From contig CAVXYG010000008.1 in the NCBI GenBank assembly GCA_963766005.1, positions 310,001 through 374,000 of the forward strand: 64,000 nucleotides of DNA, in the 5' to 3' direction. Below are positions 51,284-61,923 of the stretch, one piece after another. The notes under the pieces were generated by a model. The model saw only the letters and a program-made list of their open reading frames with translations, did no database searches and was not told where the DNA came from. The position numbers and the translations under genes were made by a program. The DNA comes from CAVXYG01 sp963766005 (GTDB taxonomy: Bacteria; Actinomycetota; Actinomycetes; S36-B12; GCA-2699445). Positions within the stretch are counted from its first letter, which is position 1. The number at the start of each line of letters is the position of its first letter.

Positions 51284-52237
51284 ATGGGTGCGCAACTGAG
51301 GGTCTTCCGCCGGCGGATCAAGTCGGTCCAACAGACCAAGAAGATCACCAAGGCGATGGAACTGATCGCCTCGGCGCGCATCGTCAAGGCGCAGCAGCGC
51401 CTGGCGAACGCCGTGCCCTACACTCGCGAGCTGTACGAAGCGATCTCGGCCGCAGCGACGCACGCCACCGGGATCAGCACGCACCCGTTGACTGCCAAGG
51501 CGCGGCTGCAGCATCGGGCGATCTACCTCGTGGTCACCGCCGACCGCGGGTTGGCAGGGGCGTACTCCTCGAACACGATCCGCGAGGGGGAGGCGCTCAC
51601 CACGCTGCTGACCAAGGAGCGGGGCTTCGCCGAGGTGATCCCCTACGTCGTCGGCCGCAAAGGCGATGCCTACTACCGCTTCCGCGAGCGTCAGGTCGGT
51701 GCGTCCTGGACGGGCTTCAGCGACCAGCCCACGTTCGACCACGCCAAGGAGATCGCGGACACGCTGCTGGAGCGGTTCCTGCTGCGCACGGAGGACGGCG
51801 GTGCCGACGAGATCCATGTCGTCTACACGCACTTCGTGAATATGGCTGTGCAGCGGCCCACGGTGCGCCGCATCCTGCCGCTGGAGGTGGTGGACGAGGA
51901 AGTGGACATCAGCGGGTCGCAGGTGGGTCAGGAAGGCCACCAGGCCGGTCGGCCGCTCTACCCGCTGTACAACTTCGAGCCATCGGCCGAGAGCGTGCTC
52001 GACGCGCTGCTGCCCAAGTATGTGGAGGACGTCGTCTTCGCCGCGCTGCTGATGTCCAGCGCATCGGAGCATGCCGCGCGGCGCCGCGCAATGAAGTCCG
52101 CGACCGACAACGCCGATGAGTTGATCAAGACTCTGACCCGACAGTCGAACCAGGCCCGTCAGGCCGAAATCACCCAGGAGATCAGCGAGATCGTCGGCGG
52201 CGCCGACGCACTGGCCTCCGCCACCGCAGGAAGTTGA
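51284..52237 (+). CDS. atpG: ATP synthase subunit gamma
   Basis: 317 residues. N-terminal MGAQLRVFRRRIKSVQQTKK and the C-terminal helix AMKSATDNADELIKTLTRQS form the rotor coiled coil. The Rossmann-like domain contains VVTADRGLAGAYSSN. It starts 3 bp after atpA. Confidence 0.97.
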   Translation: MGAQLRVFRRRIKSVQQTKKITKAMELIASARIVKAQQRLANAVPYTRELYEAISAAATHATGISTHPLTAKARLQHRAIYLVVTADRGLAGAYSSNTIREGEALTTLLTKERGFAEVIPYVVGRKGDAYYRFRERQVGASWTGFSDQPTFDHAKEIADTLLERFLLRTEDGGADEIHVVYTHFVNMAVQRPTVRRILPLEVVDEEVDISGSQVGQEGHQAGRPLYPLYNFEPSAESVLDALLPKYVEDVVFAALLMSSASEHAARRRAMKSATDNADELIKTLTRQSNQARQAEITQEISEIVGGADALASATAGS

Positions 52238-52245
52238 GGAGCAGC

Positions 52246-53715
<1,470 letters not shown>

Positions 53716-53721
53716 TGCTCG

Positions 53722-54135
53722 ATGGCGACGCTGGATGTGTCACTGGTCGCCGTCGACCGGGCTGTGTGGCGCGGCGAGGCCAACGGGATCATCGCCCGGA
53801 CGGTCGTGGGCGACATCGGCATCCTGCCTGGGCATGAACCGTTCCTGGCGACGCTGGCCGACGGGCTGCTGCGGGTCGATATCGTCGACGGCGACCACGT
53901 GTACGTGGCTGTGCACGGCGGGTTCATCTCCGTGGACCAGAACGTGGTGAAGATCCTCAGCCAGTCGGCCGAGTTGGGTTCCGAAGTGGACCTGCAGCGG
54001 GCCGAGGTGGCCAAGGAGCGGGCTCTGGCGGCCGGTGCCGACGACCCCGCGGAGATTGCCGCGATCCACCGCGCCGAGTCGCGGATCGATGCAGCGATGC
54101 ACCACGAGGCGATGGTCAGCAAGCTGGGCCACTAG
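53722..54135 (+). CDS. atpC: ATP synthase subunit epsilon
   Basis: 137 residues. The beta-sandwich domain has VVGDIGILPGHEPFLATLADGLL; a C-terminal helical hairpin follows (AEVAKERALAAGADDPAEIA). It couples rotor and F1 and can inhibit ATP hydrolysis. It is the last gene of the operon, before a strong terminator. Confidence 0.95.
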   Translation: MATLDVSLVAVDRAVWRGEANGIIARTVVGDIGILPGHEPFLATLADGLLRVDIVDGDHVYVAVHGGFISVDQNVVKILSQSAELGSEVDLQRAEVAKERALAAGADDPAEIAAIHRAESRIDAAMHHEAMVSKLGH

Positions 54136-54151
54136 CGCTCTCGAACACCCC

Positions 54152-54198
54152 CAGGGGCGCCGTTCCGGATCAGCCGGAGGGGCGCCCCTGCGGCTTTT
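54152..54198 (+). terminator. Rho-independent terminator of the atp operon
   Basis: A 10-bp stem (CAGGGGCGCC with GGCGCCCCTG) encloses a GC-rich loop with its own short CCGG..GCCGG pairing, and is followed by CGGCTTTTTG. This is the only hairpin with a clear T-run noticed in the window. It ends the operon 17 bp after atpC. Confidence 0.85.
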
Positions 54199-54268
54199 TG
54201 CGGGGATGAGCCGCGGCTGGCCTTTTCTGGACGCGCGCGGTCGATCGGGCTGCGCGTCTGGGGCGGTG

Positions 54269-54838
54269 TCAGCGCTGGCCTCCAGGCACCCACAGGACGT
54301 CGCCATCCGGGTTGGCGCGGCGGGCCAGGATGAAGAGGAGATCGGACAGCCGGTTGAGGTAGGTCGCCGGCAGCGGGCTCATCGACTCGCCGTGCGCGTG
54401 CAGAGCCGTCCAGGTGCCGCGCTCAGCGCGACGAACGATCGTGCGCGCCACGTGCAGCTGGGCCGCGGCCGGAGTGCCACCGGGCAGGATGAAGGACCGC
54501 AGCGCGGGCAGTGAGGCGTTGTAGCGATCGCACTCCGCCTCGAGCCGGTCGATATAGGCCTGCTCGACCCGCAACGGGGGGATGTGCGGATCCTGAACGA
54601 CGGGCGTGGACAGGTCGGCCCCGAGGTCGAAGAGCTCGTTCTGGATGCGCAGGAGGGTCGCGCGGACCTCAGGATCCACGCCGTCGGTGGCCAGGACGAC
54701 GCCCAGGGCGCAGTTGGCCTCGTCGACGTCGGCGTAGGCCACGAGACGGGGGTCGGTCTTGGACGTCCGAGACGAATCGCCCAGCGATGTCGTGCCGGTG
54801 TCGCCGGTCCTGGTGTAGATGCGGGTCAGGTTGACCAC
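54269..54838 (-). CDS. Cob(I)yrinic acid a,c-diamide adenosyltransferase, PduO type
   Basis: 189 residues. TRIYTRTGDTGTTSLGDSSR is the PduO-type N-terminal ATP-binding loop. DEANCALGVV and the RLSDLLFILARRAN C-terminal helix complete the family pattern. It transfers the adenosyl group of ATP to cob(I)alamin to make adenosylcobalamin, the cofactor of methylmalonyl-CoA mutase and some ribonucleotide reductases. The minus-strand location between atpC and murA matches Rv1314c. Confidence 0.93.
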   Translation of the reverse strand: MVNLTRIYTRTGDTGTTSLGDSSRTSKTDPRLVAYADVDEANCALGVVLATDGVDPEVRATLLRIQNELFDLGADLSTPVVQDPHIPPLRVEQAYIDRLEAECDRYNASLPALRSFILPGGTPAAAQLHVARTIVRRAERGTWTALHAHGESMSPLPATYLNRLSDLLFILARRANPDGDVLWVPGGQR

Positions 54839-54933
54839 GGAACGCCCCTTCGCGATGCAGTGCGGATCACTGCCCCACGGTAGTTCACCACCTCGGGGCG
54901 CGCCTTCGGTGCGTCACGGCGCGGAGGAGCCCC

Positions 54934-54939
54934 TAGGCT
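54934..54939 (+). promoter_or_regulatory. -10 box (TAGGCT) of a probable leaderless murA promoter
   Basis: TAGGCT ends 7 nt before the GTG at 54947. No ribosome binding site lies in the gap. Confidence 0.55.
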
Positions 54940-54946
54940 GTCGGGC

Positions 54947-56209
54947 GTGGATATCTTCGATGTCACGGGGGTTTGCCGGCTGCAGGGCGAAGTTCGGGTG
55001 ACCGGCGCGAAGAACTCGGTGCTGAAGCTCATGGCCGTAGCGCTGCTCGGGCGGGGACGCACGGTGATCGAAGAGGTTCCGGACATCCTGGATGTCACCA
55101 TCATGGCTGAACTCATCGAGCGGCTCGGGTGCACCGTGGAGCATGACCCGCTGAGCGCAACGGTGACCATCGATGTGCCCGAGACGCTGCATCACCGTGC
55201 CGATTACGACCTCGTGCGGCGCATGCGGGCATCGATCTCGGTACTTGGCCCGCTCCTGGCACGCTGCGGCGCGGCCGATGTCGCGCTGCCGGGCGGGGAT
55301 GCGATCGGATCGCGCGGACTCGACATGCACATTGCTGGGTTGGAGCGCATGGGCGTGGAGGTGACCAGCGAGCACGGGTATCTGCTGGCGACCGCGCCTG
55401 AGGGGTTGCACGGCGCGGTGATCTGGCTGGACTTCCCCAGCGTCGGGGCCACGGAGACCCTGGTCATGGCGGCAGTCACAGCCGACGGCGAGACGACGAT
55501 CGAGAATGCGGCGCGCGAGCCGGAGATCATCGACATCTGCACCATGCTCAACGAGATGGGCGCGCGGATCGAGGGCGCCGGGCAGTCCACGCTCGTGGTC
55601 ACCGGTGTCCCGGAGTTGCACCCGGTCCGGCATCGGACGCTCTCGGACCGGATCGTGACCGGCACCTGGGCGGTCGCAGCGACCATGACCGGCGGCGACG
55701 TGCTGATCCGCAACAGCAACCCCGGCCATCTGGAGATCGCGCTGGACAAGCTGGCCACGGCCGGGGCGGACATCAGCACCACCGAGGACGGTATCCATGT
55801 CGTGATGACCGGCCGCCCCAAAGCGGTGGACATCGTGACGTTGCCGTACCCGGGATTTCCGACCGACCTGCAGCCGCAATTCATCGCGATGAACGCCGTT
55901 GCAGAGGGTGCTGCGATGGTCACGGAGAACCTGTTCGAGGCGCGATTCAAGTTCGTCAACGAGCTGGTTCGGCTCGGTGCCGACGTGAAGATCGAGGGGC
56001 ACCACGCCATCGTGCGCGGCCGGCCGGCGCTGTCGGGTGCGCCGGTCGAGGCGACCGACATCCGCGCCGGGGCGTCGTTGGTGCTCGCCGGCCTGGTCGG
56101 CGAGGGCGTAACGTCGGTGCACAACGTCGAGCACATCGATCGGGGCTACCCGAGCTTCATGTCCGACCTGCGCGATCTGGGGGCTCAGATCGAGCGGCGA
56201 TCAGCCTGA
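54947..56209 (+). CDS. murA: UDP-N-acetylglucosamine 1-carboxyvinyltransferase with Asp in place of the fosfomycin-target Cys
   Basis: 420 residues, GTG start, homology from the first residues (VTGAKNSVLKLMAVALL). It catalyses the first committed step of peptidoglycan synthesis, adding enolpyruvate from PEP to UDP-GlcNAc. The active-site loop reads GGDAIGSRGLDMHI: the Cys that fosfomycin alkylates (Cys115 in E. coli) is Asp118 here. M. tuberculosis MurA has the same Cys-to-Asp change (Asp117) and is insensitive to fosfomycin. Other catalytic blocks are intact (FPTDLQPQFIAMNAVAEG and RFKFVNELVRLGADVKIEG). Confidence 0.96.
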   Translation: MDIFDVTGVCRLQGEVRVTGAKNSVLKLMAVALLGRGRTVIEEVPDILDVTIMAELIERLGCTVEHDPLSATVTIDVPETLHHRADYDLVRRMRASISVLGPLLARCGAADVALPGGDAIGSRGLDMHIAGLERMGVEVTSEHGYLLATAPEGLHGAVIWLDFPSVGATETLVMAAVTADGETTIENAAREPEIIDICTMLNEMGARIEGAGQSTLVVTGVPELHPVRHRTLSDRIVTGTWAVAATMTGGDVLIRNSNPGHLEIALDKLATAGADISTTEDGIHVVMTGRPKAVDIVTLPYPGFPTDLQPQFIAMNAVAEGAAMVTENLFEARFKFVNELVRLGADVKIEGHHAIVRGRPALSGAPVEATDIRAGASLVLAGLVGEGVTSVHNVEHIDRGYPSFMSDLRDLGAQIERRSA

Positions 56210-56283
56210 TCCGAACGACCCCGCCGCACGCCGCTGGCGACCGCATCCCTACCCTCGAACCAGACGGGACGAGGGAGTGTCTG

Positions 56284-57132
56284 ATGACCAGGGTCATGAT
56301 CATCGGTGCCGGGCTCATGGGGTCGGGTATCGCGCAGGTAGCCGCGATTGCCGGCTATGACGTGGTCCTGCGGGACATCACAGACGAAGCGCTGCAGCGC
56401 GGGACCACCGGCATCCGGGCCTCATTGGATCGGTTCGCCGCGAAGGGCCAGCTCGCCGACGCCGACGTCGCCTCGGCGATGGATCGGATCGAGACGACGA
56501 CGGATCTCGAAGCCGCAAGCACCGCAGACATCATCGTCGAGGCCGTGTTCGAGAATGTTGATGTGAAGCGAGAACTCTTCGCCGCACTCGATGGGATCGC
56601 CGGCCCGGATGCGGTGCTCGCCACGAACACCTCGGCAATCCCGGTCACGACGATCGCGGCGGCCACCTCCCGTCCCGAATCCGTGGTGGGAACGCATTTC
56701 TTCTCACCGGTGCCCATGATGAAGTTGTGCGAACTCGTCCGGGGGTACAAGACCTCCGATGAGACGCTGGATCGCGCCCGCGGCTTCGCCGAGGCGGTCG
56801 GCAAGACGTGCGTGGTGGTGAACCGGGATGTCGCCGGATTCGTCACGACGCGGTTGATCAGCGCGCTCGCCATGGAGGCCGTGCACCTCGTCGAGAGCGG
56901 TGTTGCATCCGCCGAAGACGTCGACGTGGCATGTCGGCTCGGGTTCGGCCACGCGATGGGGCCGCTGCAGACGGCCGACCTTACCGGCGTGGACATCCTG
57001 ACCAATGCTTCGGCGAATATCTATGCTGATACTCAGAATGAGAAGTTCGCGCCGCCGGAACTGCTGCGGCGGATGGTCACGGCAGGAGACCTTGGCCGGA
57101 AGACGGGCCAGGGCTTTTACACGTATTCCTAA
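56284..57132 (+). CDS. 3-hydroxybutyryl-CoA/3-hydroxyacyl-CoA dehydrogenase
   Basis: 282 residues. NAD-binding loop MIIGAGLMGSGIAQVAAIAG, the catalytic His in VGTHFFSPVPMMKLCELV and the Asn/Asp of NTSAIPVTTIA. The C-terminal domain ends DLGRKTGQGFYTYS. Length and motifs match the stand-alone FadB2/Hbd/PaaH type. It oxidises (S)-3-hydroxyacyl-CoA in fatty-acid or butyrate-type metabolism. Confidence 0.93.
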   Translation: MTRVMIIGAGLMGSGIAQVAAIAGYDVVLRDITDEALQRGTTGIRASLDRFAAKGQLADADVASAMDRIETTTDLEAASTADIIVEAVFENVDVKRELFAALDGIAGPDAVLATNTSAIPVTTIAAATSRPESVVGTHFFSPVPMMKLCELVRGYKTSDETLDRARGFAEAVGKTCVVVNRDVAGFVTTRLISALAMEAVHLVESGVASAEDVDVACRLGFGHAMGPLQTADLTGVDILTNASANIYADTQNEKFAPPELLRRMVTAGDLGRKTGQGFYTYS

Positions 57133-57461
57133 GGTTCTCCCGAAGCTTGAATGGCGGGAATCGTGGATGGCGGGCCCGCAAATCGGCAGGGCGGTTGGCG
57201 GGAGCCACGAAGCCGACCGTCGTGAGTAGCTGAGGAGGGTCGCAGCCGACCGCGTCCGGGCGCCCTGTCGGGGGTTGCCGGTGATCCATCGCCGAGATGC
57301 CCGATGAGTACCGAGCGGAACATACGGAGAGAAAGGGTCCCGTCGCTCAGCGTCAATGCCCCAAGAATCGGCGCAAATGCCCTGATATCGGGCGCTCCCC
57401 AGTGGTCTAGTATCAGACCCACGATTCGAGCGTCGTGCGCCGCTCACCTTTGAGGTGCGCA
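57133..57461. other. 329-bp intergenic stretch upstream of the first surface-protein gene
   Basis: No credible gene. An inverted repeat GGTCT-AGTATC-AGACC lies at 57404-57419 and contains a TAGTAT -10-like hexamer, about 43 bp upstream of the ATG. It could be a promoter with an overlapping operator. The rest shows no strong hairpin or repeat. Confidence 0.45.
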
Positions 57462-60400
57462 ATGCGCGACCGCATCTATGTGCTGGGGGCAGCCGTGCGT
57501 ACCATCCTCTCCCGTACTACCGGGTCCTTCGTCGTCGTGCTGGCACTGCTCGGCGCGCTCCTCGTCGGAGCCCCGAGCGTCGCGCGCGCAGACACGGCAC
57601 CGCCCGATGGCTCAGTCCCCAAGACGGTGAGCGCAGATGTCCTGCCGACACCGCAGATCGACGGTGTGGTCTGGACCCAAGTCATCGCTGGGAACCGGGT
57701 CTACGTCGGCGGGGATTTTCGCTACGCACGGCCCTTTGGCGCCGCAGTCGGCCAGAACCAGGTGGCGCGGGCCAACATGCTTGCCTACGACATCAACTCC
57801 GGCAACCTCATCACCTCGTTCGACCCGGTGCTGAACGGCCCGGTGCTGGCGCTGCGGCTGTCGCCGGACGGGAAGACCGTCTACGCGGGCGGCAGTTTCA
57901 CGACGGTCGACGGCCAGACGCGCTACCGATTGGCGGCCTTCGACGCCGCATCGGGATCGCTCAAGACCGGCTTCACCCCGGTAGCGGGCGCGACCGTGCG
58001 AGCGCTGGCGGTGTCCAACTCCACCGTGTACTTCGGCGGTGACTTCGGTGCGGCTGCCAGCCGTCCGGGTACCGCGACCGTGCCTCGGTCCTACCTCGCC
58101 GCAGCGGCCGTTGCCGATGGAACCATCACGTCGTGGAATCCCTCGGCCGACGCCTACGTGCGTTCCATGACGATGAACCACGACCAATCCCTCGTCGTGG
58201 TTGGCGGCCACTTCCAGCATGTCAAGGGCGAGTCCTGGTTCGGCATGGCGGCGTTGCACCCCACGACGGCCCAGCCGCAGCCGTGGGCCGCAGAGGCCAA
58301 GCTGCGCGACGCGGGCCCCAACGCAGCCATCAACTCGCTGACTGCCGATGCCAACGGGATCATCCTCACCGGCTACACGTTCAACGGGGGCGGCAACTTC
58401 GAAGCCGTCGCCCGGGTGCACGGCAAGACCGGCGCGATCAAGTGGATGGTCGATTGCCGAGGCGACCATCACTCCGCGTTCGTCCAGGCCGGTGTGGCCT
58501 ACTCGGTCGGCCATCCGCACCGCTGCTCCAACGTGCCCGACGGCTTCGAGGAACGATGGCCGCGGTTCAGCCCAGGGTCCGATGCCTTCACCGACACCGC
58601 CGTGACCACACTGCTCCCCGATGCGCACGGGTGGGTTGACCGGGCCGGCGAGCCAGCACCAGCGCCCCTGCACTTCTGGCCGCGCTGGTACTTCGGCACG
58701 TACACCGCCTCCAACCAGGGCGCCTGGCATGTCACGGGCAACGACAAGTACTTGCTCTTCGGGGGAGAGTTCACAGGGCTGAACGGCAAGAGCCAGCAAG
58801 GGTTGACTCGAATGGCGCGCCCTGAGTCCGCACCCAACGAGACTCGCCCCGTCAATACCTCGGAACTGCAGGCGAGGGTGGTCTCCTACCGGCCCGGCGA
58901 GGCGCACGTCGGCTGGCAAGAGACCTACGACTACGACAATGAGCGGCTGACGTACCGCGTGTACCGGAACTACACCAGTATCAGCAACACTCCGGTCTAC
59001 GAAGTCACGAGCGATTCAGCCTGGTACTCGCGCGACACGCTGTCCTTCATCGATCGCGGGCTCACGCCGGGCAAGACCTACGACTACCTGGTCATCGCGT
59101 TCGACCCGTTCGGCAATCGCCGCGCCGCGGCGCGCACATCGGTGACGATCACCGGCTCCTCGACCGACCAGGTCTACGGTGACGCCGTCCTTCAGGACGC
59201 ACCGGACCACCTCTTCCGGTTCACCGGGAGCGCCGGGACCCTGACCGACGTCGCCGGGGGCGCCGACGCGGTCTCGCTGTCCGGCGTAGCGCTCGCCAGC
59301 GGCAGCCCGACCCAGGACAGCGGGGACCGCGTCGGCCGCTTCGATGGTGGGACGAATTCCTACAGCGCCACCCAGATCCAGAGCCCGGCCCCGAACGCGT
59401 TCACGCTGGAGGCCTGGATCAAGACCACCGATGGCGACGGAGGTCGGATCGTCGGGTACAGCACGCACTACAAGTACAACTCCGACTGGGCAGACCGTCA
59501 CCTCTACCTCGACAGCAGTGGCCGGATTCGCTTCGGTGTGGACGACCGGGGGACCAGCAAGGTCACCATTGCTTCCGGCACCGGCTACGACGACGGGAAG
59601 TGGCACCACATCGCGGCGAGCTTGTCCAGCGCCGGGATGCGGCTCTTCGTGGACGGCACCGCAGTTGCGCAGAGGAGCGGCGTGACCGAGGGCCGTCGGA
59701 TGACCGGCTCCTGGCGAATCGGCAAGGACGACATGTCCGGGTGGCCGTCAGTGGCCACTGACGGCCAATTGAAGGCGGATATCGACGAGGTCGCGATCTA
59801 CCCGCGCGCGCTCAGCGCTGCCGAGATCGCGGAGCATATCGCCGCAGCCGACGGAACCCCCGGTGGTGGCGGGGGTGGGCCGACGCCGAACGCGGCGCCG
59901 GTGGCGTCGTTCTCGGCGTCGGTGGATGGCCGGTCGGTGTCGTTCAACGGGTCGGGGTCCTCCGATAGCGATGGTTCGGTGGTGTCGTACGCGTGGAACT
60001 TCGGTGATGGTGCCAGCGGCAGTGGTCGCACGGCGGGGCATACGTATGCGGCCGAGGGGACGTATCAGGTGTCGTTGACGGTGACCGACGACGACGGCGC
60101 GACGGATACCGAGACGGCGTCGGTGCGGATCTCCGATGGTGGCGGCCCGGCGGTGGTGGCCGCGGATGCGTTCGGCCGCAGTGTGGCCTCCGGTTGGGGG
60201 ACGGCGGATCTGGGCGGCGGCTGGTCGTCGTGCAGCACGTGCTCGGTGTCGGGCGGGAAGGGCGCGATGTCGGTGCGCAAGGGGGTGTCGAAGGACACCT
60301 CGCTGTCGGGGCTGTCGCTGGCGGATGCCGATGTGACGGTGAAGGTGTCGCTGGATCGGATGCCGACGGGGTCGGGGACGTATCTGGCGGTGCTGCCGCG

Positions 60401-61676
60401 CAGCCAGGGCGACGACGGGTACCGGGCGCGGCTGCAGGTGGAGTCCAACGGGTCGATGGCGGTGCGCTGGCAGCGGTTGGAGGGCGGGTCGCAGTCGACG
60501 CTGGCCTCCGGCGTTGTGCCGGGGTTGACGGTGGCGGCCGGTGCCGAGCTGATGCTGCGGGCGCAGGCGCTGGGCTCCTCGCCGACGCAGCTGGGGTTCA
60601 AGGTGTGGCGCGCGGGCGATCCGGAGCCGGCGGGGTGGACGTTGACGGCCACGGACAACGATCCGGACTGGCAGCGCTCCGGCGCGGTGGGGGTCTGGGC
60701 CTATGTCTCCTCCGCAGCCAGCGCCACCACTGTGCTGTCGTGGGACGACCTGAGCGTCACCAACGGGTCCGGTGGTGGGGGTGGGCCGACGCCGAACGCG
60801 GCGCCGGTGGCGTCGTTCTCGGCGTCGGTGGATGGCCGGTCGGTGTCGTTCAACGGGTCGGGGTCCTCCGATAGCGATGGTTCGGTGGTGTCGTACGCGT
60901 GGAACTTCGGTGATGGTGCCAGCGGCAGTGGTCGCACGGCGGGGCATACGTATGCGGCCGAGGGGACGTATCAGGTGTCGTTGACGGTGACCGACGACGA
61001 CGGCGCGACGGATACCGAGACGGCGTCGGTGCGGATCTCCGATGGTGGCGGCCCGGCGGTGGTGGCCGCGGATGCGTTCGGCCGCAGTGTGGCCTCCGGT
61101 TGGGGGACGGCGGATCTGGGCGGCGGCTGGTCGTCGTGCAGCACGTGCTCGGTGTCGGGCGGGAAGGGCGCGATGTCGGTGGGCAAGGGGGTGTCGAAGG
61201 ACACCTCGCTGTCGGGGCTGTCGCTGGCGGATGCCGATGTGACGGTGAAGGTGTCGCTGGATCGGATGCCGACGGGGTCGGGGACGTATCTGGCGGTGCT
61301 GCCGCGCAGCCAGGGCGACGACGGGTACCGGGCGCGGCTGCAGGTGGAGTCCAACGGGTCGATGGCGGTGCGCTGGCAGCGGTTGGAGGGCGGGTCGCAG
61401 TCGACGCTGGCCTCCGGCGTTGTGCCGGGGTTGACGGTGGCGGCCGGTGCCGAGCTGATGCTGCGGGCGCAGGCGCTGGGCTCCTCGCCGACGCAGCTGG
61501 GGTTCAAGGTGTGGCGCGCGGGCGATCCGGAGCCGGCGGGGTGGACGTTGACGGCCACGGACAACGATCCGGACTGGCAGCGCTCCGGCGCGGTGGGGGT
61601 CTGGGCCTATGTCTCCTCCGCAGCCAGCGCCACCACTGTGCTGTCGTGGGACGACCTGAGCGTCACCAACGGGTAG
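57462..61676 (+). CDS. Giant secreted surface protein: propeller-like, FnIII, LamG and two PKD units
   Basis: 1404 residues from the ATG at 57462 (gaggtg site). Signal peptide to about residue 43 (VARA-DT). Residues 55-455 form repeated VYVGGDF/VYAGGSF/VYFGGDF strands typical of delta-60-like beta-propellers. Residues 468-565 look like an FnIII domain, and 570-795 a LamG/concanavalin domain (FTLEAWIKTTDGDGGRIVGY). Then two copies of PKD (SFNGSGSSDSDGSVVSYAWN) plus a roughly 200-residue beta-sandwich unit, each joined by a Gly-rich linker. There is no LPXTG or transmembrane anchor, so it is released or held non-covalently. The next gene is a paralogue. Adhesion or glycan binding is likely; an enzymatic role is not evident. 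Confidence 0.85.
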   Translation: MRDRIYVLGAAVRTILSRTTGSFVVVLALLGALLVGAPSVARADTAPPDGSVPKTVSADVLPTPQIDGVVWTQVIAGNRVYVGGDFRYARPFGAAVGQNQVARANMLAYDINSGNLITSFDPVLNGPVLALRLSPDGKTVYAGGSFTTVDGQTRYRLAAFDAASGSLKTGFTPVAGATVRALAVSNSTVYFGGDFGAAASRPGTATVPRSYLAAAAVADGTITSWNPSADAYVRSMTMNHDQSLVVVGGHFQHVKGESWFGMAALHPTTAQPQPWAAEAKLRDAGPNAAINSLTADANGIILTGYTFNGGGNFEAVARVHGKTGAIKWMVDCRGDHHSAFVQAGVAYSVGHPHRCSNVPDGFEERWPRFSPGSDAFTDTAVTTLLPDAHGWVDRAGEPAPAPLHFWPRWYFGTYTASNQGAWHVTGNDKYLLFGGEFTGLNGKSQQGLTRMARPESAPNETRPVNTSELQARVVSYRPGEAHVGWQETYDYDNERLTYRVYRNYTSISNTPVYEVTSDSAWYSRDTLSFIDRGLTPGKTYDYLVIAFDPFGNRRAAARTSVTITGSSTDQVYGDAVLQDAPDHLFRFTGSAGTLTDVAGGADAVSLSGVALASGSPTQDSGDRVGRFDGGTNSYSATQIQSPAPNAFTLEAWIKTTDGDGGRIVGYSTHYKYNSDWADRHLYLDSSGRIRFGVDDRGTSKVTIASGTGYDDGKWHHIAASLSSAGMRLFVDGTAVAQRSGVTEGRRMTGSWRIGKDDMSGWPSVATDGQLKADIDEVAIYPRALSAAEIAEHIAAADGTPGGGGGGPTPNAAPVASFSASVDGRSVSFNGSGSSDSDGSVVSYAWNFGDGASGSGRTAGHTYAAEGTYQVSLTVTDDDGATDTETASVRISDGGGPAVVAADAFGRSVASGWGTADLGGGWSSCSTCSVSGGKGAMSVRKGVSKDTSLSGLSLADADVTVKVSLDRMPTGSGTYLAVLPRSQGDDGYRARLQVESNGSMAVRWQRLEGGSQSTLASGVVPGLTVAAGAELMLRAQALGSSPTQLGFKVWRAGDPEPAGWTLTATDNDPDWQRSGAVGVWAYVSSAASATTVLSWDDLSVTNGSGGGGGPTPNAAPVASFSASVDGRSVSFNGSGSSDSDGSVVSYAWNFGDGASGSGRTAGHTYAAEGTYQVSLTVTDDDGATDTETASVRISDGGGPAVVAADAFGRSVASGWGTADLGGGWSSCSTCSVSGGKGAMSVGKGVSKDTSLSGLSLADADVTVKVSLDRMPTGSGTYLAVLPRSQGDDGYRARLQVESNGSMAVRWQRLEGGSQSTLASGVVPGLTVAAGAELMLRAQALGSSPTQLGFKVWRAGDPEPAGWTLTATDNDPDWQRSGAVGVWAYVSSAASATTVLSWDDLSVTNG
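59875..60768 (+). repeat. 894-bp direct repeat, copy 1 (PKD plus beta-sandwich unit)
   Basis: Matches 60781-61674 base for base except for one substitution near 60274 (Arg codon here, Gly codon in copy 2), judged from direct comparison and from identical translations in several frames. The spacing is 906 bp. Confidence 0.93.
60781..61674 (+). repeat. 894-bp direct repeat, copy 2 (PKD plus beta-sandwich unit)
   Basis: Second copy, 906 bp downstream of copy 1. It differs at one base, giving MSVGKG instead of MSVRKG. The gene stops at the end of this copy. Confidence 0.93.
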
Positions 61677-61702
61677 CCCCAAGACGGATCCAGACCGCGC
61701 AC

Positions 61703-61748
61703 ACGCCGGCAGCCGCCGCCCGATGCTTTGGGCGGCGGCTGCCGGTGT
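61703..61748 (+). terminator. Strong hairpin terminator after the first surface-protein gene
   Basis: A perfect 16-bp stem (CCGGCAGCCGCCGCCC with GGGCGGCGGCTGCCGG) and an 8-nt loop, extended by G-T and A-T pairs, lie 30 bp after the stop. There is no long T-run. Confidence 0.75.
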
Positions 61749-61923
61749 TGCGCGAACGCTGCGAGTGCGGGATCTCGCCCGGACTTGACCCCGGGGGAGT
61801 GCCGCGGGCCCGCGGCGAAGAGTGGTCAGAGCAGGCATTGTCGTGCGCTTATCATCATGACTGGACACGAGAAGATTGGCTCCGCCAAAGTACCCGGTCC
61901 CCTGGTGCTTGTGAGGGAGAGCC

